A stretch of DNA of 64,000 bases from JAICUF01 sp038250675 (GCA_038250675.1 JBBSCB010000013.1:1-64000); one strand, 5' to 3'; shown: positions 28,399-38,826, counted from the first letter of the stretch. Notes: generated from the sequence alone by a model not told the origin. Program-made: numbers and translations.

Positions 28399-29729
28399 TT
28401 AGACCGCGTCCGACAGACTGGAGAAGGTGAAGTCGCGGATCCGCATCGGTGGAACCAGCGAGGGCTGGCCCGTCTCGTCGGTACGGACCCGGGTCGGCCG
28501 GCCCAGTGCATCGAGATTGTTGAGCATGATGACCGGTGACTCGTTGAAGCGCATGTTCTTAACCGCGTACTTGATCTGTCCGTCCTCGATGTAGAACGTG
28601 CCGTCGCGGGTGAGTCCGGTGAAGAGCAGCGTCTGCGGATCCACGCTTCGGATATACCAGGTGCGGGTCACCAGCAGCCCGCGGCTGGTCCCCCGGATGA
28701 GATCCTCCAGCGAATCGCTTCCCCCGGCCATGATGAAGTTGGCCGGCCCCGGCTGCGCCGGCTTCCCCTGTTTCTCGGCCCAGTAGCGCGAGTACGCCAG
28801 GTGCTGGTAGGCACCCTTGTCGATCCACATCGTGCGCGACTGCGGGCGCCCGTCGCCGGCCCACGGCGATCCGGGAACCTCCGCGTTGGTCGGATCGGAG
28901 TAGATCGTCACCCGATCGTCCATCAGTTTCTCCCCCAGCCGGGTGCCGCCGCCGGACTTGGAGAGGAAGCTGCGCCCTTCGTCGGCGCTCCGCGCATCCA
29001 CCCGCAGCAGATTCTGGATCAGCTCGACCGACGCGGCCGGCTCCAGCACCACCGTGTACTTGCCCGGCTCGATGGCCCGCGCATCGCGGCTGGCCACCGC
29101 CTTCTCGACCGCGATCCGCGCCGCCGCGGCTCCGTCAATCTGCGCCACATCGTTGGCATCCTGACCGGCCCAGCCGGAGCCGAGACTGTCCGCGGTGCGG
29201 GCGGTCATGGTGTAAGTGATGTCGGTGGAGCGGCGATAGCCGAACAGGCCGGCCGAGTTGGCGCGGGCGGACCAGCTCGCATCGTGTTGCAGAAACCCCG
29301 CCGCCGTGCAGCCCCGCTCCTTCGCCGCCGCGATGCTGACGCGCGCCAGTTCGGCCCGGTACTCGGGCGTGACCGCCGCGGTGGCGTCCACGTACGCCGG
29401 CGTCGGCGTGTACGTCTGCGGGCCCAGCGGCGGCATCGCCTCCGGATCCTCCGGTGCCAGCCGGGCCAGCTCCTCGGAGCGCCGGACCGCGCGCTCGATG
29501 CTGGCGTCGTCGAACTGATTCACCGACGTGCCGCCCGAGCGCTTGCCGAAGCTCGAGCGGATCGACAGCCCCGTGTCGTCGGTTTCGCCGCTGGTTGTCA
29601 CCGTGTTGCGGGCAAAGCGGATGTTTCCCGAGCGCCCCCCGCCCAGCGACGCTTCGCACGATTCGGCCTGCGAGAGCTTGAGCACCCGGTCGAGGATCGC
29701 GCGCGCTTCAGCCTCCGTCAGTCCCGGCA

Positions 29730-29730
<1 letters not shown>
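28399..29730 (-). CDS. PmbA/TldE-like subunit, copy 2
   Basis: A 443-residue PmbA-type paralogue of the gene at 25430. It shows the same landmarks (RFARNTVTTSGE, DPTNAEVPGSPWAGDGR, TRTWYIRSVDPQTLLFTGLTRDG) and a C-terminus FTFSSLSDAV identical to copy 1. A short insert (TDETGQPSLV) near the C-terminus accounts for most of the length difference. It lacks HExxxH. The ATG shares its first base with the stop of tldD copy 2. The two copies differ most in the first half, which suggests separate substrate preferences rather than very recent duplication. Confidence 0.9.
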
Positions 29731-31361
<1,631 letters not shown>

Positions 31362-31496
31362 AGGCGTACTCCCGCAGGGAGGATCGGATGACCGGATGCA
31401 GTGTATGGGGAACCGGTAACGTAATTCCGGACCGGCGCTTCGTATAGACGGCGCGCCCCGCCAAAAAGTTGCGACCCGCCGGAGCCGGACGCACAA

Positions 31497-31524
31497 CGGC
31501 CGGCGGGATGAACTCCGCCGGCCG
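31497..31524 (-). terminator. Ten-base-pair hairpin after the lipoprotein pair, probable terminator
   Basis: CGGCCGGCGG and CCGCCGGCCG flank an eight-base loop, 38 bases beyond the stop of the lipoprotein gene at 31562. There is no adjacent T-run on the minus strand, though a five-T stretch lies about 30 bases farther on. It would separate the lipoprotein unit from the TldD/MoxR unit. Confidence 0.5.
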
Positions 31525-31561
31525 CTGGATCTGGTGTCGCGCGTTCGCGTGCTGCTGCGTG

Positions 31562-32053
31562 CTACATGGTCGTGATCGGCGCGCAGGCGATGACCGCGCT
31601 CTGCTCATCCCCCGAGGCGTGCGCCGCGATAATGTGCTTCCCGTCGGTGAGCGTGCTCAACGAAACGCTCACGTCGGTCTTGGTGACCTCATACCCCTGC
31701 TCGGTCCCCGTGATCGTCTTCAACGGGGCGACCACGGGTCCCGGCGCGTCGCAGGTGCCGGTGTGGATGTGCTCGGCATGCGACTGGCCGGCCGCCGAGT
31801 CACCCGCGGCCGGTGCAAGCGTGACTGTGACGACCGTCATTCCGCCCTGTGGAACCAGCTCGGCCGTGCCGGTGAGGCCGGAGTTGTTGACCGACTGAAG
31901 CGCCACCACCCGCGCCATGCCCGGCGTGTTCGTGCCGGACGCCTCGTAGCCCGAACCGCTGGGTGCGGGGCTTTCACCGGCGGTGTAGCCGTTGTGACAG
32001 GCAGCGGCACCCAGGCCGAGCACCACCACCGCGAGCAGTGTGTTGCGTTGCAT
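31562..32053 (-). CDS. SodC/CHRD-like small lipoprotein, paralogue A
   Basis: A 163-residue protein with a lipoprotein signal (LAVVVLGLGAAAC) and a mature domain with MARVVALQSVNNSGLTGTAEL, the histidine-rich HAEHIHTGTCDAPGPV and a C-terminal DGKHIIAAHAS. The HxxHIHxGxCxxPG pattern resembles the copper-ligand region of Cu/Zn superoxide dismutase and of CHRD domains. The full SOD ligand set is not visible, so enzymatic dismutation is doubtful. It lies 15 bases downstream of a clear paralogue. Function unknown; periplasmic, possibly metal binding or redox protective. Confidence 0.65.
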   Translation of the reverse strand: MQRNTLLAVVVLGLGAAACHNGYTAGESPAPSGSGYEASGTNTPGMARVVALQSVNNSGLTGTAELVPQGGMTVVTVTLAPAAGDSAAGQSHAEHIHTGTCDAPGPVVAPLKTITGTEQGYEVTKTDVSVSLSTLTDGKHIIAAHASGDEQSAVIACAPITTM

Positions 32054-32068
32054 GGAACCCTCCTTACA

Positions 32069-32659
32069 TCACATCGCCGGAATTGCGACGCAGACGATCG
32101 GCCGGCTGCCCGGGTTTTCGTGCGCCACGATGATGTGGTTGCCGTCCATCAGCTGGCCCATGGTCCGATCGACTTCCGTGTTGCTGGCCTTGCCGTTGCC
32201 TTCGACATCGTGCAGGCCCACGTCGACCGCGCCCGGCGCTTCACAGGTGCCGGTGTGGATCATGGCGTTGTGATCAGCGTCGGCGTCGGTGTTGGCCGGC
32301 GAATTCAGCGTCAGCGCCACCCGCGTCTTGCCGCCCAGATCAGTAAGCGTCACGTTGCCGCCAAACCCCGAGTTGTTGACCGGCTGCAGCGTCAGCACAT
32401 GCGCGCCGTTCGACATGCCAACGGCCGAGTCGGTGGACGTTGTTCCGGGCGTCATGATGGTGGTGGAGGTGGTCGTGGTGCCGGAGGCCGCATAACCGAC
32501 GGTGTCGCGGCGCATGGTGGTGTCGGCGTTGGCGGTGGTGGTCGTGGTGACGGTGGCCCCGGTGGCGGGGCTCGGATTCTCAACCGTCGTGTGGGAGCAG
32601 GCGCCAAGCCCGAAGGCGGCGACCAGCGCGGCGATGCCGCCGAGTCTCATCGTAGTCAT
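32069..32659 (-). CDS. SodC/CHRD-like small lipoprotein, paralogue B
   Basis: A 196-residue lipoprotein with lipobox LGAC, then a threonine-rich linker (ATVTTTTTANADTT) of about 70 residues, and a domain matching paralogue A: LQPVNNSGFGGNVTL, HNAMIHTGTCEAPGAV, DGNHIIVAHENPGSRP. The ATG at 32659 is used since AAGGGA lies five bases upstream; the open frame begins earlier but without conserved sequence. Paralogue A has HAEHIH where B has HNAMIH, so one potential metal ligand is missing here. Confidence 0.65.
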   Translation of the reverse strand: MTTMRLGGIAALVAAFGLGACSHTTVENPSPATGATVTTTTTANADTTMRRDTVGYAASGTTTTSTTIMTPGTTSTDSAVGMSNGAHVLTLQPVNNSGFGGNVTLTDLGGKTRVALTLNSPANTDADADHNAMIHTGTCEAPGAVDVGLHDVEGNGKASNTEVDRTMGQLMDGNHIIVAHENPGSRPIVCVAIPAM

Positions 32660-32782
32660 GGGGATCCCTTCTATGTCGTAAGTGACAACTACACCATCAC
32701 TTGCCATTTCACTGCCAGGCAAGTCCACAAACTAACGCCTTTCGATCGGCGGCACAGTGCGCGCGGTCACCATCCGGAAGAC

Positions 32783-32809
32783 AAAAAAAGAGGCGCACCG
32801 AAGTGCGCC
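32783..32809 (-). terminator. Rho-independent terminator of the 32832-34388 gene
   Basis: On the minus strand GGCGCAC-TTCG-GTGCGCC is followed by TC and seven T. The stem is perfect and begins 22 bases after the stop codon of the adaptor-like gene. This is the most canonical terminator in the window. Confidence 0.9.
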
Positions 32810-32831
32810 CCCCGAGACTGCAGTGGAGAGA

Positions 32832-34388
32832 TCAGGAACCGGTCTGCGCGTCCGGCAGCTCGGTGTCGCCCAGCGCGCGCAGGATGCGCCCGGCCGGCGT
32901 TCCCGAATCGGCGCTGCCGGCGATCAGGCCGCTCAAACGCCGGCGCGCGGTGGAAAAGTCACGGGCGGCCTGGGCGTCGCGGAAGCTGATGGTGCTGCCC
33001 GCGATGCTGTAGCCGCCTTCGTGGCTGCTCAGGATCGCCAGCATCTGATCCATCGCGTCGAGCAGCCCGTTGGCCAGCGCCGCCAGCTCGGGCGACTCGA
33101 GCTGGGTGGGGCGGTTCTCCCAGACTGCGATCTGCGTCGGGGTCCAGCCCAGCTGCCGGCTGAGCATGTTGAGCGAATCCCGATAGGACTGCTCGATAGT
33201 CGTGCTCTGGCGGCGATAGACCCGGAGCAGATTGGCGGCACCGGCGACGGCAGCGCGTGCCGTCCCGACGTTGCCGGCCGACAGGCGCGCGGGTGCGAGT
33301 GCGGTGCCGACGCCGGCCAGCCGCATGTCGCGGTCGAGCTGGGCGCGGGCCGCGTCATACGCGCCGGCGTAGTGCACGACGAGCGTGGCGGGCGTCATGC
33401 CGGTCGGCCGGTCGGACGCGGGTCGGTCCGAATCCGAGATGCCGATCGCGCCGAGTGTGAACTTCGGTGCCTCGACCAGCGTGGGTGCGTCGCTCACCGT
33501 CACCGGGGCATCGACCTGCTTTGTCGGCGCCGGCGCCGGCGTCGGCGGCTTGGGCGGAGCGCTTTCCGGCGGGCTGCTGGCATCGGCACCGGCGCCAAAC
33601 GACGGCGTCGCCGGGTTCACCGCGGGCTGCGCGCCGTAGCTTACCGGGGCGGGCGGCACCTGCTCGGGCTTGGCGCCAGCCCGCGAATGGAAGGCCGACC
33701 ATGCCGCCCCGCCGCCCAGGAGCACGACGGCCCCGACGGCGACCAGGCCGACGGTCCAGGTGCGTCCACGTCCCCGCGGGTGGATCTCGATGAAATCGGT
33801 GTCGACCGCGCCCGCGTCGCGCGTGGCGGCACGCACTGGATGCGGCGGGAGCGGTGCATGCATCACGCTCTCGATCGCCGGCGCCAACTCGGCGTCCAGC
33901 GTCATCACCGGGGCGGGCTTTGCCGCCGCAGGCCGGCGGGCCGGGGCGGCGGGCTGCTCCGCCGGCGGTGCGTAGGGGCTCCGGGCCACCGGTGCTGCCT
34001 GTGCCGCCGCCGCGACGCTGAGCGGTGGCTCCGTCCGCGGTGGCTCCGACCGCGGCCGCGGCCGCGGCGGCACGGGCGCGGGTCGGGGTGCCACGGTGTC
34101 CGTTGCGGCGGGGCGGGTGGCGGTTTGCTCAAAGATCGGCGGCGCTGACGCCGCGGCCGGGCCGGCTACGCGCGAGGGCTGCTGGACGTCGTTCCGCGGG
34201 GCCGTCGGCGGCCCCTTGGTGAGCGCGACCTTGTAGTGCGGGTGGAACTCGATCGGCAGCCACTTCTCGCTGGTCTGGTGCCAGATGCGCGCGTGCGACG
34301 TGATCACCCCATTGGCGATCCCGGCGGCCATCTCGTCGATGGACTTGAACAGCGCTTCCTCACCAGGCGCAAGCTCGATTCGGTACAT
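32832..34388 (-). CDS. Membrane-anchored protein with N-terminal YRIELAPGEE domain
   Basis: A 518-residue protein. The first 60 residues (YRIELAPGEEALFKSIDEM, ARIWHQTSEKWLPIEFHPHYK) form a small domain I recall from Gemmatimonadota proteins; it resembles GYF_2-like domains that read tryptophan and proline contexts. A long proline/alanine-rich linker, one transmembrane helix (WTVGLVAVGAVVLLGGGAAW, near residue 215) and a second low-complexity stretch follow. The C-terminal 200 residues are helical and probably periplasmic. The ATG at 34388 is chosen because conservation begins there; an ATG at 34463 is possible. Function unknown. Confidence 0.65.
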   Translation of the reverse strand: MYRIELAPGEEALFKSIDEMAAGIANGVITSHARIWHQTSEKWLPIEFHPHYKVALTKGPPTAPRNDVQQPSRVAGPAAASAPPIFEQTATRPAATDTVAPRPAPVPPRPRPRSEPPRTEPPLSVAAAAQAAPVARSPYAPPAEQPAAPARRPAAAKPAPVMTLDAELAPAIESVMHAPLPPHPVRAATRDAGAVDTDFIEIHPRGRGRTWTVGLVAVGAVVLLGGGAAWSAFHSRAGAKPEQVPPAPVSYGAQPAVNPATPSFGAGADASSPPESAPPKPPTPAPAPTKQVDAPVTVSDAPTLVEAPKFTLGAIGISDSDRPASDRPTGMTPATLVVHYAGAYDAARAQLDRDMRLAGVGTALAPARLSAGNVGTARAAVAGAANLLRVYRRQSTTIEQSYRDSLNMLSRQLGWTPTQIAVWENRPTQLESPELAALANGLLDAMDQMLAILSSHEGGYSIAGSTISFRDAQAARDFSTARRRLSGLIAGSADSGTPAGRILRALGDTELPDAQTGS

Positions 34389-34502
34389 GGGCACACTCGG
34401 AGTGATGGCGCGATTGCGGCGGACGGGACCTCGGCTGCCGAGGGAGGCGAGATTCATGCCCACCAGTACCCGGGGGATGATTGACGCCTGCGCCGGTGGT
34501 AT

Positions 34503-34526
34503 AAGTATTTGCGAATCAAGTATTTG
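34503..34526. repeat. Direct repeat AAGTATTTG, period 15 bases
   Basis: Two perfect 9-base copies (34503-34511 and 34518-34526) in an otherwise GC-rich region. Spacing of about 1.5 helical turns and location upstream of the minus-strand gene at 34388 suggest a regulator or extended promoter element. No cognate regulator can be named. Confidence 0.4.
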
Positions 34527-34722
34527 TGGTGCAGCCGTCGGCGTCGAAAATGCCCCGCTGCGCCGCCCGCCGGCGCCGCGGCCGTCTGGTCAAACGCGAG
34601 AGTCGCGCGGAGAGTGGCAGATCGGCTCTCCTCTCCTCCAACGTCCCATGTTGTAACTTTCTGCGGATGCCGTGCATCAGAACGGCGAATCCCTCCACAC
34701 TGTCTGCCGGGAGCGTTTGGCA

Positions 34723-34948
34723 TGGCGCACCCGATGCGCTCGCTGCTCACGCGCGGTGGCATCGTGTTCGGCTTCGGCGCGGCGTCGCTCGTGGCCATGA
34801 CAAGATGGTTTTTCCCCGGAGCTTCCGGATCATCGACCGGGGGCGCCATTGTCCGGTGTTTTCCGTGGTTGTGGGGCTGCTGGTCGGCGGGTATCCCGCG
34901 CGCCGGGGTGCCCGGCTGGCCCCGATTCAGGCGATGAGCGGCATCTGA
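34723..34948 (+). pseudogene. Relic of a MacB/FtsX-type ABC permease C-terminus
   Basis: In one frame MRSLLTRGGIVFGFGAAS leads to LVAMTRW; in the next frame VFSVVVGLLVGGYPARRG and ARLAPIQAM follow, ending at TGA 34946-34948. The second part is the hallmark end of MacB-like permeases (FSxxVGLxxGxYPARRAxRLDPIxAL). The distance of about 48 codons between the GG and YPARR motifs equals that in intact permeases, so a small indel, not a rearrangement, separates them. The 5' part of the gene is absent. Interpreted as decay after deletion. Confidence 0.55.
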
Positions 34949-35059
34949 GTTTGGCGGGGGGTGTTGCGCTTCCGCCAGACGGGGAGAGATTACCCCTGAG
35001 GCGTGGCGCCCGGCGGGACTGGTCCCGCTGGCGTCCAGCGTCTGTGCCTGGAGTTATGC

Positions 35060-36757
35060 ATGGTTACGGAGCGCGAATTCCCAGGTCGCGGGGTCTGGCC
35101 CCGGATCGTCGGGCCCCTTGCGACGTTGCTGGTCTGTGCGTCCCTCTGGCTGCTGGCCTATGCGGATGTTGTCCGGCTCGTCCCGGCACCGTTTCTGGGG
35201 CTTGCCGTGGTCTTTGGCGCCCTCCGCGGACGGATTGTTGGTGGGCTGACAAGTGTCGTAATTGCAGTAGCTTACGCCGCCATAGCCCATCAGCTTATTG
35301 GCACGCCCCTCGGTCCGCCCACCGTTACCGACCTGATCGTCCTGGCCATCCTCCTGGCATCCGTGGTCTTCCTCGTCTCGTCGCGGGTGGACTGGCTGCA
35401 CGCGCGGGTCGAAACCGCGCTTGCGGCCGCCGCAACGGCCGAGCGCCGGGCCGCGCTGGTGACCGGCGACGCCGCGCGCCGGGCCAGCGAGACCGGTGAA
35501 GTCGGTCGGCTCTATGAGGACCTCCGCCAGCGCGCCGGGCGCGATGCGCATTCCCTCGAGGTGCTGGAAGCGGCGCTGGACGCGGTGGCCCAGGGCGTGG
35601 CCGTCGTGGACCGTCAGGCCAATCTGATCTGGTGGAATCGCTCGCTCGCCGCGCTGGGCGGGCTGCCCTCCGAGGCGCGCCGCAGCGAGCGTGCACGGGG
35701 TGATCTGCCCGCCGCCTTCATCGACCGCGATCAGCTGGCCCGTGCCTTCGACCGCGGCGAAACGGTCACGCGGCTCAGCAAGGGCACGCTGGGCCTCAAC
35801 GGCGACAAGCCGCACACCTATGTCGAGCAGTACGCGCCGCTCGAGACCGCCGGAGGCGGGCGGCTGGTGGCGGTGACGGTGGCGCAAGTGATGCCCCACG
35901 CCAATGGCAATAGCAGTCCTCCGGCCGCGGCTTCAGCGCCTGCGTCATTGCCGAGCTCCAACGATCCGGTGGTCCTCGACCCCGAAGTCATCGATACGCT
36001 CCGGGCGCCGCTGGCGGCGATCCGCGAGTACGTCTGGTACATGGTGGCGGGGCCGGACCAGCCGCGCCGCCGCGCCAACGACGAATACGGCAGCCGCGTG
36101 CTCGGCGCCGCGCAGCAGATGGACGAGCGGATCCAGGCGCTGGCGGAGTACTCCCAGGTGCTGCGCGGTCCGGTCAAGACCGAGCCGATCCAGCTGGGCG
36201 AAGTGGTGCGCGACGCGCTGCAGGGGCTGGAGCCCGGCCTCACGGCGAGCGGTGCCCGTGTCCGGATCGTGGCCCATCCCGCGCCCGGCCCGGTCAGCGG
36301 CGACCGGCAGCTGCTCACGCTGGCGGTGACCCATCTCATCGGCAACGCCATCAAGTACGTGCCGGCCGACGTGCCGCCTCGCGTGCTGCTCTGGATGGAG
36401 CAGGTGGATGGTCGCGCCCGTCTCTCGGTGGAGGACAACGGCATCGGCATTGCCAAGGGTGACGAGCGGCGACTGTTCCGGCTGTTCGAGCGGCTGCCCG
36501 AGGCGGAGGCGTATCCCGGCAATGGCGTCGGTCTGGCGGTGGTGCGGGCGGCGGTGGAGCGGATGGGCGGCCGCATCGGGTTGCAGTCGGAGCCGGGCTG
36601 GGGCAGCCGGTTCTGGATCGAGCTGCGCGGCGCCGATGCCGGCGACCCGGCGCAGCTCTCCGCGCTCGACGAGCAGACGGTCGGGGCCGAGCCGGTCAAT
36701 CGGCCGGAAGGGTCGTCGTTTGCCGGCATCGCCGACGATGAGTGGCGGCCGATCTAG
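35060..36757 (+). CDS. Membrane sensor histidine-kinase homologue lacking the phospho-accepting histidine
   Basis: A 565-residue protein: four predicted transmembrane helices (residues about 15-115), a coiled coil, a PAS-like domain (LDAVAQGVAVVDRQANLIWW), a HisKA-like helix and an HATPase_c domain. The ATPase boxes are intact: N-box HLIGNAIKYVP, G1 VEDNGIGIA, F-box LFRLFERLP, G2 GNGVGLAVV. In the H-box, where SHELRTPL is expected, the sequence is VIDTLRAPLAAI with no histidine. The ATG at 35060 has GGAG upstream; the open frame starts at 35003. No response regulator is adjacent. It could be a regulator of another kinase or phosphorylate elsewhere. Confidence 0.85.
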   Translation: MVTEREFPGRGVWPRIVGPLATLLVCASLWLLAYADVVRLVPAPFLGLAVVFGALRGRIVGGLTSVVIAVAYAAIAHQLIGTPLGPPTVTDLIVLAILLASVVFLVSSRVDWLHARVETALAAAATAERRAALVTGDAARRASETGEVGRLYEDLRQRAGRDAHSLEVLEAALDAVAQGVAVVDRQANLIWWNRSLAALGGLPSEARRSERARGDLPAAFIDRDQLARAFDRGETVTRLSKGTLGLNGDKPHTYVEQYAPLETAGGGRLVAVTVAQVMPHANGNSSPPAAASAPASLPSSNDPVVLDPEVIDTLRAPLAAIREYVWYMVAGPDQPRRRANDEYGSRVLGAAQQMDERIQALAEYSQVLRGPVKTEPIQLGEVVRDALQGLEPGLTASGARVRIVAHPAPGPVSGDRQLLTLAVTHLIGNAIKYVPADVPPRVLLWMEQVDGRARLSVEDNGIGIAKGDERRLFRLFERLPEAEAYPGNGVGLAVVRAAVERMGGRIGLQSEPGWGSRFWIELRGADAGDPAQLSALDEQTVGAEPVNRPEGSSFAGIADDEWRPI

Positions 36758-36780
36758 GCACGACAGGGGATGAATCGATG

Positions 36781-36807
36781 AGGGCGGCCGATCGGGCCGC
36801 CCTTTTT
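36781..36807 (+). terminator. Rho-independent terminator after the sensor kinase homologue
   Basis: AGGGCGGCC and GGCCGCCCT flank a five-base loop, followed by TTTTTG. The perfect nine-base-pair stem starts 24 bases past the stop at 36757 and separates the kinase gene from imuA. Confidence 0.9.
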
Positions 36808-36896
36808 GTTGCCCGCTCCTTGTGGCGACCGGGTCCGGCTGGTATTCTGTTTCTTCGGTATATATTCGTATCCTGATTCGATGGCCGCCGCGATCC

Positions 36897-37586
36897 ATGA
36901 GCCGTTCCGCCACCGCCCGCGCCCTGCTTGCCACCCGGTTTCCCGATGCCCTGCCTGCGGCCCAGCGGGGCTGGAGTGCCGTGCCGGTGGGGATCCGGGA
37001 ATTCGACCGGATCCTGCCCAGTGGGGGATTTCAGCGGGGACGACTCACCAATTGGGTGCCCGGGGTGGGTGCTGCGGCGTTAGTGCGTGCTTCCTGTCTC
37101 CATACTGTTGCCAATGGAGAACGCGCGGTCTGGGTGGATGCCGCCCACACCGTGGCCGGTGCCTGTTGGTGCCCGGCGCCGATCCTGATCCGCCCGCCCG
37201 GCGCCACCGCGGCACTCCGGGCCACCGAAGAGCTGGCGCGTTCCGGCGGCTTTGCCCTGGTGGTGCTGGACGGGGTGGACCCCGAGACCGGCGCGCTGGT
37301 GCGGCTCTCCCGGGCGGCGCGCGAAGGGTCCGCGGCGCTGGTGCTGCTCAGCCGGGTGACGGCCCTGGCCACGGTGCGGCTCACGTCACGCCCGCTGCTC
37401 GGCGAGTACGTCTGGCGCCGGAGTCTCGTGGGCGATGCGGACGATCTCGAAGCGGTACGGGTCCGCATCGAGGCACGGGCCTCGGGATGGCTGGCCCATC
37501 AGGTGTTTTCTCTTTCGCTCTGGCGTGATGACCTTCGTCTGTCTGTCGACACTGGACGGCCCGACCGCCGCGGCGAGCGCCGCTGA
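36897..37586 (+). CDS. imuA: ImuA-like RecA-fold protein of the SOS mutasome
   Basis: A 229-residue RecA/SulA-like protein. VGIREFDRILPSGGFQRGRLT matches the start of the RecA-fold core, but the P-loop position reads VPGVGAAALVRA without GK[ST], so ATP binding is probably lost. ALLATRFPDALP and the C-terminal region fit ImuA. ImuA works with ImuB and DnaE2 in damage-induced mutagenesis. The ATG at 36897 is used; the frame is open upstream to 36822. It overlaps imuB by 59 bases. An AT-rich patch (TATATATTCGTATCC) 15-40 bases upstream is the likely promoter region; no known LexA box was recognised. Confidence 0.8.
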   Translation: MSRSATARALLATRFPDALPAAQRGWSAVPVGIREFDRILPSGGFQRGRLTNWVPGVGAAALVRASCLHTVANGERAVWVDAAHTVAGACWCPAPILIRPPGATAALRATEELARSGGFALVVLDGVDPETGALVRLSRAAREGSAALVLLSRVTALATVRLTSRPLLGEYVWRRSLVGDADDLEAVRVRIEARASGWLAHQVFSLSLWRDDLRLSVDTGRPDRRGERR

Positions 37587-38820
37587 GCTTGCACCGCGGC
37601 TGCTCGCCGTGGTGCCGCGGGTCCGGGCCGATGCGCGAGGCGTCATCTGGGCGGACGCCCGCGGCATGCCGGCGCGTCTACTGGCCAATGCATTGCTCGC
37701 CATCCTGCAGCAGCGGGGCTGCGCGGCGCCGCGGGCCGGCCTCGCCGGGACGCCGGTGGCCGCGGAGGTAGCCTCGCGCTTTGGCGCGACCGCCGTCGTC
37801 GAAGTGCCGGCTGGCGCCGACCGGGAGTTTCTGGCGCCGCACGGCATCGCCGTGCTCGAGCCCGAGCCCGCGCTGCGCCGGCTGCTGGACGGCACCGGCA
37901 TCGAGCGCTGCGGCGATCTGGCCCGGCTCGACCGCGCCGGTGTCGAAGTGCGGTTCGGCGCCGAAGGCGTGGCGCTCTGGCGCCTGGCCCGGGCGGACGA
38001 TCCCCGGCTGCTCTTCGATCCCACCATCCGCCCGCTGCCGGATGCTTCGCTCGAGTGGACCGATTACGCGCTGCGTGATCCCGAGCGGCTGCTCTTTGCC
38101 ATCAACGGCCTCGCCGGCACCGTCTGCGCCGCGCTGCGCGCGCTGGGGCAGGGCGCCACCGGCTTCACTCTCGCCTTTGCGCTGGCCGGCGGCAGCATGG
38201 TGGAGCGGCCGTTCCATCCGTCACGGCCCAACGCCAGTCAGCGCACCTGGATGCGGCTGATACGGGACGCGCTCGATCGGCTGGAGCTTCCCGATGCCGT
38301 CGTCGGCGTCTTTCTCCGGGTGGACTCGGCCGATCGTTGCGAGATCGCCCAGGGGGACATTCTCGACCGCGGCTTTGCCACCGCCCAGGTGGCCGAGGAG
38401 GCGCTGGCCCGGCTCCTCGATCAGGGCAGCGTGGTGGTGACGCCGGACAATTCACGTCATCCGGTGCTGCAGCGGCGGACCCGCTGGCTGGAACAGCCGC
38501 CCGCGCTGGTCTGGGCCCGGCCCCAGCTCGCGCCCGGCGACACCGAGCCCCGGCTGGCGCTGCATCTCTTTTCCGAGGCCGAGCCGGTCGAGGTAGATGT
38601 AACGGACCGACGCGGCTTCCCGGCGCCGCTCCGCTACCGCGCCCGGGACGGCGTGCACGAACTGGTGGCGGCCTCGGGGCCCGACTGTGTCTCGGGCGGC
38701 GCCTGGGAAACGGCGTACGCGTGGGAGCTCTACTGCGGCGTCCGCACCGACGGCGAGATCGTCCTGCTGGCGCGCGATGCCCGCGCGGACGCGTGGCAGG
38801 TCATGGGCCACTGGTCGTAG
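37528..38820 (+). CDS. imuB: ImuB-like Y-family polymerase homologue
   Basis: A 430-residue DinB/UmuC-related protein. The N-terminus (MTFVCLSTLDGPTAA) lacks the catalytic aspartate/glutamate pattern of active Y-family polymerases, as in known ImuB. Fingers, thumb-like RRLLDGTGIERCGDLARL (helix-hairpin-helix) and a C-terminal part follow. In mycobacteria and proteobacteria ImuB is the hub that joins DnaE2 to the sliding clamp. The ATG at 37528 lies inside imuA, so the genes are coupled. The protein is shorter than many ImuB proteins, mainly at the C-terminus. Confidence 0.82.
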   Translation: MTFVCLSTLDGPTAAASAAELAPRLLAVVPRVRADARGVIWADARGMPARLLANALLAILQQRGCAAPRAGLAGTPVAAEVASRFGATAVVEVPAGADREFLAPHGIAVLEPEPALRRLLDGTGIERCGDLARLDRAGVEVRFGAEGVALWRLARADDPRLLFDPTIRPLPDASLEWTDYALRDPERLLFAINGLAGTVCAALRALGQGATGFTLAFALAGGSMVERPFHPSRPNASQRTWMRLIRDALDRLELPDAVVGVFLRVDSADRCEIAQGDILDRGFATAQVAEEALARLLDQGSVVVTPDNSRHPVLQRRTRWLEQPPALVWARPQLAPGDTEPRLALHLFSEAEPVEVDVTDRRGFPAPLRYRARDGVHELVAASGPDCVSGGAWETAYAWELYCGVRTDGEIVLLARDARADAWQVMGHWS

Positions 38821-38826
38821 CACGTC

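Larger units (their letters stand above)
34389..35059. other. Long intergenic interval with repeats and a permease relic
   Basis: These 671 bases hold the divergent leaders of the adaptor-like gene and the sensor kinase homologue. Around 34500 the DNA becomes AT-rich with a 9-base direct repeat. Between about 34720 and 34948 there is a relic of a MacB-type permease. A GC-rich hairpin (35010-35031) lies in the leader of the kinase homologue. I see no intact gene. Confidence 0.5.

Noticed and set aside
36840..36895. LexA box upstream of imuA
   Set aside because: No CTGT-N8-ACAG, GAAC-N4-GTTC or GTTC-N7-GTTC dyad is present; only an AT-rich patch can be stated.
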